64,000 nucleotides of DNA from Ornithinibacillus californiensis (GCF_001038485.1 NZ_LDUE01000035.1:53789-117788); one strand, 5' to 3'. Shown: positions 43,270 to 51,871, counted from the first letter of the stretch. Notes: generated by a model not told the origin, from the sequence alone. Numbers and translations are program-made.

Positions 43270-43806
43270 TTAAAATTCATTATTTGAATTAACAATAGTT
43301 TCAGTGACTTCCAGTACATCTTCCATTCTTTCTTTTGTAAAGGGGTTACTCGGTATCAAAGAATGACGTGAAGCATACTTAATCTCCATCTCACCACTGC
43401 TAATAGCTTGTATTATAAATTCTAAATCCTGCAATTTATTTTGAAGTATTTCTTTATCAGGATTATCAGGCTCAATATAAGGTGTTGCAAAAATACTTCG
43501 GAAGTTATCTGTTAAATCTTTTCCCAATTGATTTCGGTAATATAATTCATAAATACTAGATTGATTTAATATTGCCTTTGAATGAACATATGCTTTATTT
43601 AGTCTTTTGGGATCAAAATCATCTTCGTCCATATAATATTGAATGTCTAGTTTTAAAGATACCAAATGATCTACTAATGTAGAGTTTGACTTTATATACA
43701 TATTCGTACGACTAGTCCATTGGCTATAAAAAATAAAACTTAATGAAATAATAACTACCAAAGATGTTATGCTAATTTGTTTCCAATTTACGTTTTTATT
43801 GGACAC
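43270..43806 (-). CDS. membrane-anchored hypothetical protein
   Basis: A 178-residue protein from a GTG start: membrane anchor (about 11-28) and a helical extracytoplasmic domain. No lipobox and no recognised domain. It lies about 80 bases downstream of the 43889 gene with a dispersed motif between. Confidence 0.6.
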   Translation of the reverse strand: MSNKNVNWKQISITSLVVIISLSFIFYSQWTSRTNMYIKSNSTLVDHLVSLKLDIQYYMDEDDFDPKRLNKAYVHSKAILNQSSIYELYYRNQLGKDLTDNFRSIFATPYIEPDNPDKEILQNKLQDLEFIIQAISSGEMEIKYASRHSLIPSNPFTKERMEDVLEVTETIVNSNNEF

Positions 43807-43847
43807 CCAATCATCCTTTTCTGTGATTTAAAAGAATTCCTTTGCTA

Positions 43848-43867
43848 TTCAACTCTTGCATCCGTTA
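43848..43867. repeat. GCACCCGTT-family dispersed motif
   Basis: TTCAACTCTTGCATCCGTTA, nearly identical to the 41173 copy. Confidence 0.55.
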
Positions 43868-43888
43868 CTTAAATATATTTTTTACATA

Positions 43889-44335
43889 TTAGCGAACCTG
43901 TTTATTATTATTTATATTTAGATGTACAAGACAAACTATAAAGAAGGTAATCAAATAGGTTAATAGGAATATGCCTAAAACAAATTCAGTTAAATTAAAA
44001 TCCATAAACCCTTCATCCATATATTCAAAGAAAAGGCTAACGGCTACACTTAGACATATGTTAAACAGTAAAATATAATACTTTCTTGTGCGTGTAATCT
44101 TAATATAAAGCAAAGCCACGCTTAAAAGAAGAAAGCCAATAGACAAATAAAGAGAACCAATCCATATGGCAATTTCAAAATTAACACCAATTCCTGATGC
44201 TTTGTACTTTAGGACATTAAACCAACTAACAATATATATAATAACTACAGATAAATTAACATACCCAATTATCTTCCTCTTTAAAAAGATAAAAATAAAT
44301 GGACTTACCAACAATGATAAAAATATAACTATCAA
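43889..44335 (-). CDS. polytopic membrane protein
   Basis: A 148-residue protein with five hydrophobic segments. A promoter-like 18-bp element lies about 80 bases upstream. Not recognised. Confidence 0.6.
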   Translation of the reverse strand: MIVIFLSLLVSPFIFIFLKRKIIGYVNLSVVIIYIVSWFNVLKYKASGIGVNFEIAIWIGSLYLSIGFLLLSVALLYIKITRTRKYYILLFNICLSVAVSLFFEYMDEGFMDFNLTEFVLGIFLLTYLITFFIVCLVHLNINNNKQVR

Positions 44336-44371
44336 TATATTATCCCTTCTCTTTATTTGGAGATAAATTAC

Positions 44372-44392
44372 TTCAACTCTTCTGTCCCGTTA
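44372..44392. repeat. GCACCCGTT-family dispersed motif
   Basis: TTCAACTCTTCTGTCCCGTT, between the promoter-like element at 44413 and the 44335 start. Confidence 0.5.
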
Positions 44393-44412
44393 GCATAATA
44401 ACTTCTATCTCA

Positions 44413-44430
44413 ATACTATCATAATATTCC
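44413..44430 (-). promoter_or_regulatory. dispersed 18-bp promoter/operator-like element, copy 5
   Basis: ATACTATCATAATATTCC, one base different from copies 1, 3 and 4. The minus strand has TTGGAA then GATAGA 17 bases on. Confidence 0.5.
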
Positions 44431-44457
44431 AAATATATTATTGGAATTTTATCACAA

Positions 44458-44486
44458 GAAAAAGGCGACCTCATAGATCACCTTCT
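44458..44486 (-). terminator. terminator after the 47-residue peptide gene
   Basis: AAGGCGA / TCACCTT-type hairpin with U tail on the minus strand; same composite module as at 16534 and 39101. Confidence 0.65.
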
Positions 44487-44490
44487 TTAT

Positions 44491-44507
44491 CTAACGCACC
44501 CGTTAAC
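44491..44507. repeat. GCACCCGTT dispersed motif
   Basis: CTAACGCACCCGTTAAC; TAACG and CGTTA form a small dyad. Confidence 0.5.
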
Positions 44508-44520
44508 TTGACAAGAATAT

Positions 44521-44664
44521 CTACTTTGTATTATTCCGCATTAACTCTTCTCGCATCTTTTTGATTTCTTCGGTCTGTTCAAGAAGGTTACTATTGAGCT
44601 TCCTTATTGCGTCGTATATTGAGAAGATACCCGCAAAAATTAAGATTAAAAACAGTAATTCCAT
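44521..44664 (-). CDS. small membrane-anchored peptide (47 residues)
   Basis: ATG 44664 behind GGGGAAGAG. A hydrophobic N-terminus (LLFLILIFAGIFSIYDAI) is followed by a charged coiled-coil-like helix (LLEQTEEIKKMREELM). Same layout as the 36-residue gene at 31374, so a small family of membrane-tethered helices may exist in this array. Function unknown. Confidence 0.6.
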   Translation of the reverse strand: MELLFLILIFAGIFSIYDAIRKLNSNLLEQTEEIKKMREELMRNNTK

Positions 44665-44700
44665 TCTCTTCCCCTCTTTCTTTCATTCCCTTATCTATTA

Positions 44701-44716
44701 CTAACGCACCCGTTAC
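44701..44716. repeat. GCACCCGTT dispersed motif
   Basis: CTAACGCACCCGTTAC, same core as the 44491 copy 210 bases away. Confidence 0.5.
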
Positions 44717-44750
44717 AATAATTACAATTAATCACAATCTAGTATTGTAA

Positions 44751-45284
44751 CTATATCTCCTTAATTATTTGGTGTAATATTTTTTTGCTCTCTGAATCTT
44801 TTTTTCGTGGTAAACGGCCAATTCGTTCATAGACCTCTTTTTCTTCTAATAGTTGCTTAGGGTTTAGTACTTGAACTGATATTCCGTTCAACACAAAGGT
44901 TTGAGGAAGTAAAGAGTCGGGTCTCCAAATCCAAACAGGTAATCCATTCATAATAAGGTGTCCATTATCTGTTCGGGTTATATAGGAAAATGTAATTTCT
45001 ACTTTTTTCTTGCAGAAATCAGTCTGCCTATCACGAAATTCCTCTTTAACCAATGTCTTCTCATATCCAGCCTTTTTAAGTTCATCCTCTAAACTTTCTC
45101 GATTTTCAATCCACGTTACTAAATCAATGTCATCGTGTAGACGAGTTATCTCTCCAAGTAAAAAATCGATTGCCCATCCGCCTCGCAACCAGAACTCAAT
45201 TCCAATTGTCTTAGAAATTGCACTAATTTCAGACAACACTTGTAATTGGGTCTCAGTTTGTCCGTTGAAGTTTTGTTGGATCAT
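44751..45284 (-). CDS. lincosamide/aminoglycoside nucleotidyltransferase-like protein
   Basis: About 177 residues. WLRGGWAIDFLLG (33-45) and LHDDIDL (49-55) are the nucleotide- and metal-binding motifs of the LnuA/aminoglycoside-resistance nucleotidyltransferase group (PF10706). Such enzymes adenylylate antibiotics, but many chromosomal relatives have no known drug substrate. Start at ATG 45284 after AAAGGAAG. Confidence 0.8.
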   Translation of the reverse strand: MIQQNFNGQTETQLQVLSEISAISKTIGIEFWLRGGWAIDFLLGEITRLHDDIDLVTWIENRESLEDELKKAGYEKTLVKEEFRDRQTDFCKKKVEITFSYITRTDNGHLIMNGLPVWIWRPDSLLPQTFVLNGISVQVLNPKQLLEEKEVYERIGRLPRKKDSESKKILHQIIKEI

Positions 45285-45387
45285 CTTAGACTTCCTTTCT
45301 CCCATTGTGAGTCCACATCAGTAATTTCTTTTTCCACTAAACTGCTTCTTTAGTAAAAAACCTCCGTATTAAAGGCCTCCTTATTGC

Positions 45388-45410
45388 GTTAAAGCACCCA
45401 ATAGTTTAAC
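45388..45410. repeat. GCACCCGTT-family dispersed motif
   Basis: GTTAAAGCACCCAATAGTTT, just after the 45417 stop. Confidence 0.4.
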
Positions 45411-45416
45411 AATGAT

Positions 45417-46256
45417 TTATTTAAAATTATTTTGCGGTCTCACAAATAATGATTTCTCAATGACTGAAGATAAATCTATTTTAGGTTGTTCACGTTGTAT
45501 GAGTTCATATATGTCTTGAATCACTACTTCTAATTCTCTTATGGAAGTTGATGGGTCTTCCAGAAATATGGATTCTAAACGAGTACATATATTTTCTGGG
45601 GTGATAATCATTGATTTCAGTGTGTGTTTTTGCCACTTGAAAGCAGGGTGATGAACGTATTGACGATTTAAACCAAACAGTATTCCCATTATTTTAGTTT
45701 GAACATCCACCATTACTTTATATAGCATTAACCAGTCTTTACGGTTGAGTAGAGCTTCTCGATTATTCCATCTGTTACCTAAATGAATATTTTCTTTAAT
45801 CATCGCTACACTTAATTCATTAGGATATTTATTAACTTTTTCTTTCATCCCTTTAATAATCAAATCACCACTAAGAGAAACTCCATTATGTAACGTAGCA
45901 ACTATACATTGTTTATCTAAATCTGTATTAAAAGATAAAATTACATCCTTAATTACTTCGTTAATTGTATCAGTAAGAAAATTACTTATTTCTAACTTTA
46001 CACCTTTAGTAATATACGTTTCTGACCATTCCTGATCCTCGTATGGATGAAAGTCGATGATATCCCCTTCTAATTTTACGATCGGGGTTTTCCTATCTCC
46101 GTCTGTCGGAGACTCTTTCCAAAAAACAAATAATTCAATATCTGAATATTGATCATACCAGTTTCTTGAAACAGAACCGCCTAATAACACAGCTTCAACC
46201 TTTGGATTTAGTTCATAAATTTTTGATATATCTGATGCTAATTTCTTTAAATCCAT
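45417..46256 (-). CDS. nucleotidyltransferase-domain protein (DUF4037-like)
   Basis: A 279-residue protein: an N-terminal polymerase-beta-like domain with GGSVSRNWYDQYSDIEL (GGS at 26-28, catalytic D39/E41) and a helical C-terminal half. Similar proteins are grouped with DUF4037 and streptomycin-adenylyltransferase-like families. Substrate unknown. Alone in its unit. Confidence 0.75.
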   Translation of the reverse strand: MDLKKLASDISKIYELNPKVEAVLLGGSVSRNWYDQYSDIELFVFWKESPTDGDRKTPIVKLEGDIIDFHPYEDQEWSETYITKGVKLEISNFLTDTINEVIKDVILSFNTDLDKQCIVATLHNGVSLSGDLIIKGMKEKVNKYPNELSVAMIKENIHLGNRWNNREALLNRKDWLMLYKVMVDVQTKIMGILFGLNRQYVHHPAFKWQKHTLKSMIITPENICTRLESIFLEDPSTSIRELEVVIQDIYELIQREQPKIDLSSVIEKSLFVRPQNNFK

Positions 46257-46417
46257 AAAATCCCCCTTTATATAAATTTACATTTGATATTAAACTATTC
46301 TGCTCCGTTACTTTAAGTACATCACTTCACAAACTCTCCATTTACTTTCACAGATCTTCATATACCTAAATCAGTCTCTACCTTCAACTTCTAAATTCAA
46401 TAGGAGTTAACTCCGTC

Positions 46418-46804
46418 TCAAACCATTATATTTCTATTAATCTCAATTAACGTACCATTCGGATCTCGGAAGTGGGCAACACGAATTCCCCAGTCTTCTC
46501 GATCATGTGGTTCAGAGATGAAATCTACTTTTGATTGTAGTGATTGATAGGTTTCATCCACATCTTCTACTGCAAAAATTAGCACCACTTCATTTAGTGG
46601 CGAGCTGCTCTCGACTAGTGTTTCATTAAGATCGTCTAGTTGCTGCTTCTTTTCAAAGATAGAAAGCTGAGTGTTTCCCACTTGAAATTGTGCATAATTA
46701 GAGTTTTCATCTCCCCATCTGCATTCAAACTCTAGTGTATTTTTGTAGAAATCGTAGCATTCTTGATAATTGTTCACTAGTAGTCTAGTATGTGTAAGAT
46801 TCAT
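46418..46804 (-). CDS. VOC-family (glyoxalase/bleomycin-resistance fold) protein
   Basis: A 128-residue protein with paired beta-alpha-beta modules: LTHTRLLVNNYQECYDFYKN at the start, VVLIFAVEDVDETYQSLQ in the middle and FRDPNGTLIEINRN at the end. A metal-binding His and Glu are visible (His5, Glu near the end). May be an isomerase or drug-binding protein. Confidence 0.85.
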   Translation of the reverse strand: MNLTHTRLLVNNYQECYDFYKNTLEFECRWGDENSNYAQFQVGNTQLSIFEKKQQLDDLNETLVESSSPLNEVVLIFAVEDVDETYQSLQSKVDFISEPHDREDWGIRVAHFRDPNGTLIEINRNIMV

Positions 46805-46817
46805 ATGACTTTCTCCT

Positions 46818-47516
46818 TTATTTGTATAATTTCAATAAACTTTTTGAGTTCTTTACTAGCCCAAGCACGCCAAGCTCTTTTTTGGCACTGTTGGTTAATT
46901 TACTTTCAGCCATTTCGATGATGTCCTTATCTGCTTTCTGGTAGTTTCCGGAATCAAAGATTGGTTGGGGATCATATTCGACGACAAGTTGGATTGCTTT
47001 CGTTTCCTCTTCACCAACGATTTTATTTGCTATGTATAATGCCATATCCATTCCTGCCGATACGCCAGCTGCAGTTATATATTTCCCTTGCTCCACTACT
47101 CTTTCTCTAGTAGGCTCTGTCCCGTATTCCTTTAATACATTGATTACTTTCCAATGAGACGTTGCTTTTAATCCGTTTAGTAGCCCTGCTGCCGCAAGGA
47201 TGGTTGACCCTGTGCAAACAGAGGTCGTCCATTTCGTCGTCTGGTCGATTTCTTGAACCCATTTTAAAACTTTCTTATTTTTCATTTCATTAATGAAACC
47301 AATTGTTGATCCTGGAATAACTAGAATATCCGCTTCCTTCACCTCATCAATGCTGTATTTCACATTGATATCAATGAACCCTGAATCAGCTTTTATCTCA
47401 CCTTTTTGCTCTGCTACAAAGTATACTTCTGCATCTTTCATATTTCGTAACACTTCATATGGCCCAATCGCATCAAGCATTGTTATACCGTTATATAAGT
47501 AGATTACTATTTTCAT
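46818..47516 (-). CDS. DJ-1/PfpI-family protein
   Basis: About 232 residues of the class I glutamine-amidotransferase-like fold. The nucleophile elbow is TTSVCTGSTIL (Cys101) and Asp15 stands in the conserved acidic position (YNGITMLDAIGPYE), the layout of isonitrile-hydratase/ThiJ-like proteins. Start at ATG 47516, five bases after AAGGAGG. Ten bases separate it from the NTF2-like gene upstream, so the two are probably one operon, perhaps with the VOC gene. Confidence 0.87.
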   Translation of the reverse strand: MKIVIYLYNGITMLDAIGPYEVLRNMKDAEVYFVAEQKGEIKADSGFIDINVKYSIDEVKEADILVIPGSTIGFINEMKNKKVLKWVQEIDQTTKWTTSVCTGSTILAAAGLLNGLKATSHWKVINVLKEYGTEPTRERVVEQGKYITAAGVSAGMDMALYIANKIVGEEETKAIQLVVEYDPQPIFDSGNYQKADKDIIEMAESKLTNSAKKELGVLGLVKNSKSLLKLYK

Positions 47517-47526
47517 GGTATCCTCC

Positions 47527-47937
47527 TTAGGCCTGTCTTCCTTTTTCCTCATACCAACGAATGATTCGCCAATTACCATCCGCTTCTTTCCGCCAAACCT
47601 CCAAAGTCAGTCCTCTTACCAATACGGCATTTTCTTTATTTTGATGAATGACTTCATACGAAACAGCCGCTTGATTCTCCGATTGAGGGACAATTTTCAA
47701 ACCTGAAAAGATAAACTGAATGTCTTTTCCTTTATAGTATTCTGCCGCGTGCTTATTTCCTTCTCTAATACTTTCTGCATTACAATGCTCTAACTCATCC
47801 ACCCAAGGCATGTACATCCAACCTTGAAAATCATCGGAATATAATCTGTTCATTTCTTCGTATTGTCCTTCTGAGAACTTTTGGTGTAAGTCCATCATTT
47901 TGTAAACTTTAGTTGATAGTTCTTGTTCAATGCTCAA
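47527..47937 (-). CDS. NTF2/SnoaL-like protein
   Basis: A 136-residue cone-shaped alpha/beta protein: helical start, FQGWMYMPWV, NQAAVSYEVIHQNKENAVLV and the closing LTLEVWRKEADGNWRIIRWY typical of SnoaL/DUF4440. May be a small-molecule binder or isomerase. Probable operon with the DJ-1-like gene. Confidence 0.78.
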   Translation of the reverse strand: MSIEQELSTKVYKMMDLHQKFSEGQYEEMNRLYSDDFQGWMYMPWVDELEHCNAESIREGNKHAAEYYKGKDIQFIFSGLKIVPQSENQAAVSYEVIHQNKENAVLVRGLTLEVWRKEADGNWRIIRWYEEKGRQA

Positions 47938-47971
47938 ACGTATTCCTCCTTTTAATATCTAATAGAAGTAT

Positions 47972-48319
47972 TTAGGATAATTTCCAAGCTGGAATTAAAG
48001 AATGAAATGCAAAGAAGTAGCTCATGAAGAGGTGGATAATAGTATAAAGGAGTAGTATCATGATGTAGGTTACTAGCCATTTAATGAATGACTTTTTCAA
48101 GAAAAGGTATAAAAGAATCATCCCAACAGGGAAAGGTGTTAGCACAATTAACCAAATCGGTGCACCCAACGCTTCGGTTAGTGCACCAAGGGTTACAACG
48201 GAAGCACCTATTATGAAGGATTTCCATAGTGCAATCCCATTTCTTACAAGATGACTTCCCGTGAAGTAAGATAGGGAGGTAAGGGTAATAGACAAAATGT
48301 AACTCAGAAAATAGCTCAT
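47972..48319 (-). CDS. small polytopic membrane protein
   Basis: About 115 residues with four hydrophobic helices. ATG 48319 behind AGGAGTG. Not recognised; 34 bases before the NTF2-like gene. Confidence 0.6.
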   Translation of the reverse strand: MSYFLSYILSITLTSLSYFTGSHLVRNGIALWKSFIIGASVVTLGALTEALGAPIWLIVLTPFPVGMILLYLFLKKSFIKWLVTYIMILLLYTIIHLFMSYFFAFHSLIPAWKLS

Positions 48320-48439
48320 GTATTCACTCCTAATCATTCCAATGCAAAAAAATGCATTGCTAGTTAGTGTAAGAATACGGCAATTGAAAATGATAAACTA
48401 CTCTCTGAAGTCACCATTTAATAGCTTTTCCAGATGACT

Positions 48440-48967
48440 TTAGTCACTCTTATCCGATAAGACTTTTCCCAAATCATTCCATTCATAGATTAGTAGATCT
48501 AAAACAACACCTGCCATCTTTATCTTCTCCGATTTAAGTAGCTTTGCACCATAATACTCATAGAAATTACGAGTATTGTTTTCATCTAATACTTCAACGA
48601 AAACTCTTTCATATCCTAATTCCTTAAACTGACGGAAAAGCTGTTTCATCAATCCTTTTCCGATACCTTTACCTTGATACTCTTCCAACAGGTAGATGGA
48701 AGTTAAGTCACCAGAATTAGCAATATGATTATCTTCTCTCTTTCCACAATCTGCAAAGCCTACTATTTCTTTATTTTCTGTTTCGGCAACAAAAACATAA
48801 TTGTCTTCTCTTGAAATGTTTCGCTGCCACAGTTCTGTTCGTTTATCGTACGAGAGATTGTCTAAGAAACTAGCCGGAATAATACCTTTATAGGTAGTCC
48901 GCCAACTATTGACATGGACCTTTGCAATACCTGCCGCGTCGGTTAGGACTGCTTTTCTTATATTCAT
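48440..48967 (-). CDS. GNAT acetyltransferase
   Basis: A 175-residue GNAT: NIRKAVLTDAAGIAKVHVNS start, VGFADCGKRED, LTSIYLLEEYQGKGIGKGLM (acetyl-CoA loop), ENNTRNFYEYYGA. Substrate unknown. Confidence 0.9.
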   Translation of the reverse strand: MNIRKAVLTDAAGIAKVHVNSWRTTYKGIIPASFLDNLSYDKRTELWQRNISREDNYVFVAETENKEIVGFADCGKREDNHIANSGDLTSIYLLEEYQGKGIGKGLMKQLFRQFKELGYERVFVEVLDENNTRNFYEYYGAKLLKSEKIKMAGVVLDLLIYEWNDLGKVLSDKSD

Positions 48968-48999
48968 TTGCCTTCTCCTATCCGATTAGAAATTTTTTA

Positions 49000-49662
49000 T
49001 TAGCGAATCTTCCTTATACTTTCATTAAACTCCTTAATCCATTCCATATCAATCGGTCCATTAACCACTTCGTAGACATCCTCACCAATCCGTACATCGG
49101 TCCCATTCAGCACCCAAACCATTGTTGAGTTACTGAGTTTATGATTAATGGTAAATTCAAAATGATGATTACCACTTATCCCATCGATCTCTTGTACTTT
49201 CACCCGGTACTGGCTGAGAAATTCCATCAGTTCCTCGACAGTCTCCTTGTCATTGGTTACCCATTCATAGCCATGACCCTCAGGAACATTATTCCAATCC
49301 TGTGTAAAGCCCATAAAATCAAAATCAATTGCCGTATAACGGATTGCTTGATCTAAGTCTTTTTCACGGTAATGATTAAAAGCTGTCATGGAAACAGCGA
49401 CTACTACGAAAACCGTTAACCCAACCATAAATCGTCGAAAGTTTTTCGTCTCTTTTAGTCCTTTATCAAGTGCGTATTTCGAAACCTTATCCGCCAATAT
49501 CGCACTTAACGGGACAACTCCCACGATTAGCAATAATAAGGAGAGAATGCTCGTTGCGGTATTGAATGGGATGAAGTAATTAAATATGGATCCATAGATA
49601 TTGGCTATTAATAAAAACAAAACAACAAAACACATCCAAAATAAAACCGTATCTCTTTTCAA
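49000..49662 (-). CDS. membrane protein with extracytoplasmic domain
   Basis: A 220-residue protein: three hydrophobic helices (about 7-28, 36-57, 80-98), then an extracytoplasmic alpha/beta part containing VEELMEFLSQYRVK and NHKLSNSTMVWVLNG. Not recognised. It lies 14 bases before the end of the DinB gene upstream, so the two may be co-transcribed. Confidence 0.65.
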   Translation of the reverse strand: MKRDTVLFWMCFVVLFLLIANIYGSIFNYFIPFNTATSILSLLLLIVGVVPLSAILADKVSKYALDKGLKETKNFRRFMVGLTVFVVVAVSMTAFNHYREKDLDQAIRYTAIDFDFMGFTQDWNNVPEGHGYEWVTNDKETVEELMEFLSQYRVKVQEIDGISGNHHFEFTINHKLSNSTMVWVLNGTDVRIGEDVYEVVNGPIDMEWIKEFNESIRKIR

Positions 49663-49676
49663 GACCTTCCCCCTCG

Positions 49677-50180
49677 TTATTTACTCGTTTCTTCCACTGC
49701 CCAAAGATCCTCCACACCTAGTGCACGTTTTAGACTAATGATATTCCCTTGATGAAGTGCCTCATGGAAGTTAGTAAAATCAATTGCTTCCGCTAAAGTC
49801 TCATATTTGTATTCCGGTCCTAGAATAAGCGGACTCCCTTCTTCTTCCAACCTACCAGTACTCAAAGACAACATCCGTTCATACTGTTCTTTTAGTAATG
49901 CTTTGATCTCTACTAGTGTCGGAACATCTTGATTCCAGTCTGCTGGAGAAGTTCCTCGATTGAATAGTTCCGTAAATGATTTCGGCAAGGTATTCTCTAG
50001 CCCTAAGAAATAACCAATCAGGTTCTCTTGTGAAGTAGCAATATGGCCAAACTGCCATCGTAAGTTATTACGGAATCCTTTTGGCATCTCATCAGCAAGT
50101 TCCTCTGATGTCGCATCTAGTAATGCTATCGTTCGTTCACGGATAAATTTCATTTGTTTTAATACGCTTTCTTTGCTCAT
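49677..50180 (-). CDS. DinB-family protein
   Basis: A 167-residue four-helix bundle with the DinB metal-ligand pattern: LRWQFGHIATSQENLIG and FTNFHEALHQGNIISLKR (His of FGHI, His of FHEALHQG). The family includes thiol-dependent transferases and stress-induced proteins of B. subtilis. Start at ATG 50180, 8 bases after GGGAG. Confidence 0.85.
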   Translation of the reverse strand: MSKESVLKQMKFIRERTIALLDATSEELADEMPKGFRNNLRWQFGHIATSQENLIGYFLGLENTLPKSFTELFNRGTSPADWNQDVPTLVEIKALLKEQYERMLSLSTGRLEEEGSPLILGPEYKYETLAEAIDFTNFHEALHQGNIISLKRALGVEDLWAVEETSK

Positions 50181-50305
50181 CAACCCGTCTCCCTTTTATT
50201 TAATTAATTCTAATTATAACAAAATTTAGATACGGTAAAAGGTAATTATCCTTAAACAAGATTTCCTATGGTATGATGGAGGAAAATGAACGGGAGGTAA
50301 TGGCT

Positions 50306-50863
50306 TTGTTTTCATTTGAAGTAGATGAAGAAATTACGTTAAGGCTGTTAGATGAGGCGGATGCTCCAGAACTGTTCTACCTCATTGACCACTCCCGAGA
50401 CTATTTACGTGAATGGCTAGCTTGGATTGATGATACGAAAACAGTCGTAGACTCGAAAAAATTTATCAAAGCTAGTATGAAGTTATTTGAAGAACGCATT
50501 GGATTAAACCTAGGAATATTTTTCAAAGGGAAGCTTGCGGGTATTGTTGGGTTTAATTCCTTTGATTGGACGAATCGCATTGGCGTCATAGGCTATTGGC
50601 TCGGGAGTAATTTTCAAGGTAATGGCATTATGACACGTGCAGTTACAGCATTGATTGATTACGGATTTAATGTGTTAGGGTTAAACCGTATTGAAATACG
50701 TGCTGCCTATGAAAATGAACGAAGTCGCGCTATTCCAGAACGTCTTGGTTTTCAATATGAGGGTCAGGTGCGCCAGGGGGAATGGTTATATGATCATTTT
50801 GTCGACTTGATTATTTATGGCATGCTAGAGGCGGAATGGGAGTTTGAAAGGAGTAACCGATGA
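50306..50863 (+). CDS. GNAT acetyltransferase (RimL type)
   Basis: About 185 residues. FSFEVDEEITLRLLDEADAP at the start, GIVGFNSFDWTNRIGVIGYW, NFQGNGIMTRAVTALIDYGF and RAIPERLGF are the ribosomal-protein acetyltransferase-like pattern (YdaF type). The TTG at 50306 lies 7 bases after GGGAGG and gives the natural N-terminus. First gene of a five-gene plus-strand run with overlaps or tiny gaps. Confidence 0.88.
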   Translation: MFSFEVDEEITLRLLDEADAPELFYLIDHSRDYLREWLAWIDDTKTVVDSKKFIKASMKLFEERIGLNLGIFFKGKLAGIVGFNSFDWTNRIGVIGYWLGSNFQGNGIMTRAVTALIDYGFNVLGLNRIEIRAAYENERSRAIPERLGFQYEGQVRQGEWLYDHFVDLIIYGMLEAEWEFERSNR

Positions 50864-51243
50864 AATTTTATATCGCATCAGGATTTGAGAATAAGGAGCT
50901 CGTTCAACATGTTCGTGACCGGCTTGTTGAGGCAGGGCATAGTCATACGTATGATTGGACGAAAAATAGCCGCGCGGTAACGGAAGAAGATCTGCGGGAA
51001 ATTGGTCACGCTGAGTTAGATGCTGTGAAGGAAAGTGATGTCGTTGTTGTATTGCTTCCTGGTGGAAAGGGTACCCATACGGAGCTTGGGATTGCACTTG
51101 GAACGAATAAGGAAATCCATCTTTTCTCACGTGAGCCAATCAACCTTCCAACCGCGACTACTTTTTACTATGTGGATGGTATTTCTCACTATGTAGGGGA
51201 AATAGATATGTTTATAGATGACCTAATAAAACAATATTCATAG
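50860..51243 (+). CDS. nucleoside 2-deoxyribosyltransferase-like protein
   Basis: A 127-residue Rossmann-like protein: KFYIASGFENKELVQHVRD, ESDVVVVLLPGGKGTHTELG (the catalytic Glu of deoxyribosyltransferases would be in HTELG), then ALGTNKEIHLFS. Overlaps the GNAT gene by four bases. The substrate may be a modified nucleoside. Confidence 0.78.
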   Translation: MKFYIASGFENKELVQHVRDRLVEAGHSHTYDWTKNSRAVTEEDLREIGHAELDAVKESDVVVVLLPGGKGTHTELGIALGTNKEIHLFSREPINLPTATTFYYVDGISHYVGEIDMFIDDLIKQYS

Positions 51244-51266
51244 ATAACTAGATTGGGGAGATTGTA

Positions 51267-51860
51267 ATGACAACCATTTATCTGGTAAGGCATGGGGAAA
51301 CCGATTGGAATGCGGAAAGAAGAATGCAAGGACAGACGGATATACCTTTAAATCAAAAAGGAATTGGGCAGGCAGAAGCTTGCGGGGCAGCACTAAACCG
51401 TGGCGATTACGATGTGGTAATTTCCAGCCATTTAAAACGAGCAAAGAAAACTGCTGAGATTATTAATCAATACTTGGAGCTTCCACTGGAGACCATGGCA
51501 GACTTTGCCGAGCGTCACTTTGGGGATGGAGAAGGGTTAACGATGGGTGAGCGTACTGAGCTTTATCCGGACTTTAATTATCCAAATCAAGAGGAGTTGG
51601 ACATGTTTTCGGACCGGATTATGACTGGTCTGGAAAAGGTACGTCAGCTACATCCTGAAAAACGTATCTTACTCGTGGCACATGGCGCTGTCATTAAACA
51701 AATGTTAACGATTATTGGTAAGGGCGACGTTGACCTTAGTGGTATTAAGTTTGAAAACACAAGTATTTCTACTGTTAAATGGTTGGATGATGACTGGGTT
51801 CTGGAAGACTATAATCGAGTGGATCATTTAATCAAGTTAGAGGAACGCACGAAGGCATAG
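51267..51860 (+). CDS. histidine phosphatase (phosphoglycerate-mutase-like)
   Basis: A 197-residue histidine phosphatase: RHGET (8-12, phosphorylated His), WNAERRMQGQTDIPLNQKG, and the second His in LLVAHGAVI. A close paralogue lies at 56336, beyond the quorum-sensing locus. Substrate unknown. In the five-gene run. Confidence 0.9.
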   Translation: MTTIYLVRHGETDWNAERRMQGQTDIPLNQKGIGQAEACGAALNRGDYDVVISSHLKRAKKTAEIINQYLELPLETMADFAERHFGDGEGLTMGERTELYPDFNYPNQEELDMFSDRIMTGLEKVRQLHPEKRILLVAHGAVIKQMLTIIGKGDVDLSGIKFENTSISTVKWLDDDWVLEDYNRVDHLIKLEERTKA

Positions 51861-51871
51861 GGGGATTTAAC

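Noticed and set aside
37440..45410. Classical integron with attC sites
   Set aside because: No integrase gene in the window, and the recurring motif lacks the paired inverse-core structure of attC. Kept only as an analogy.
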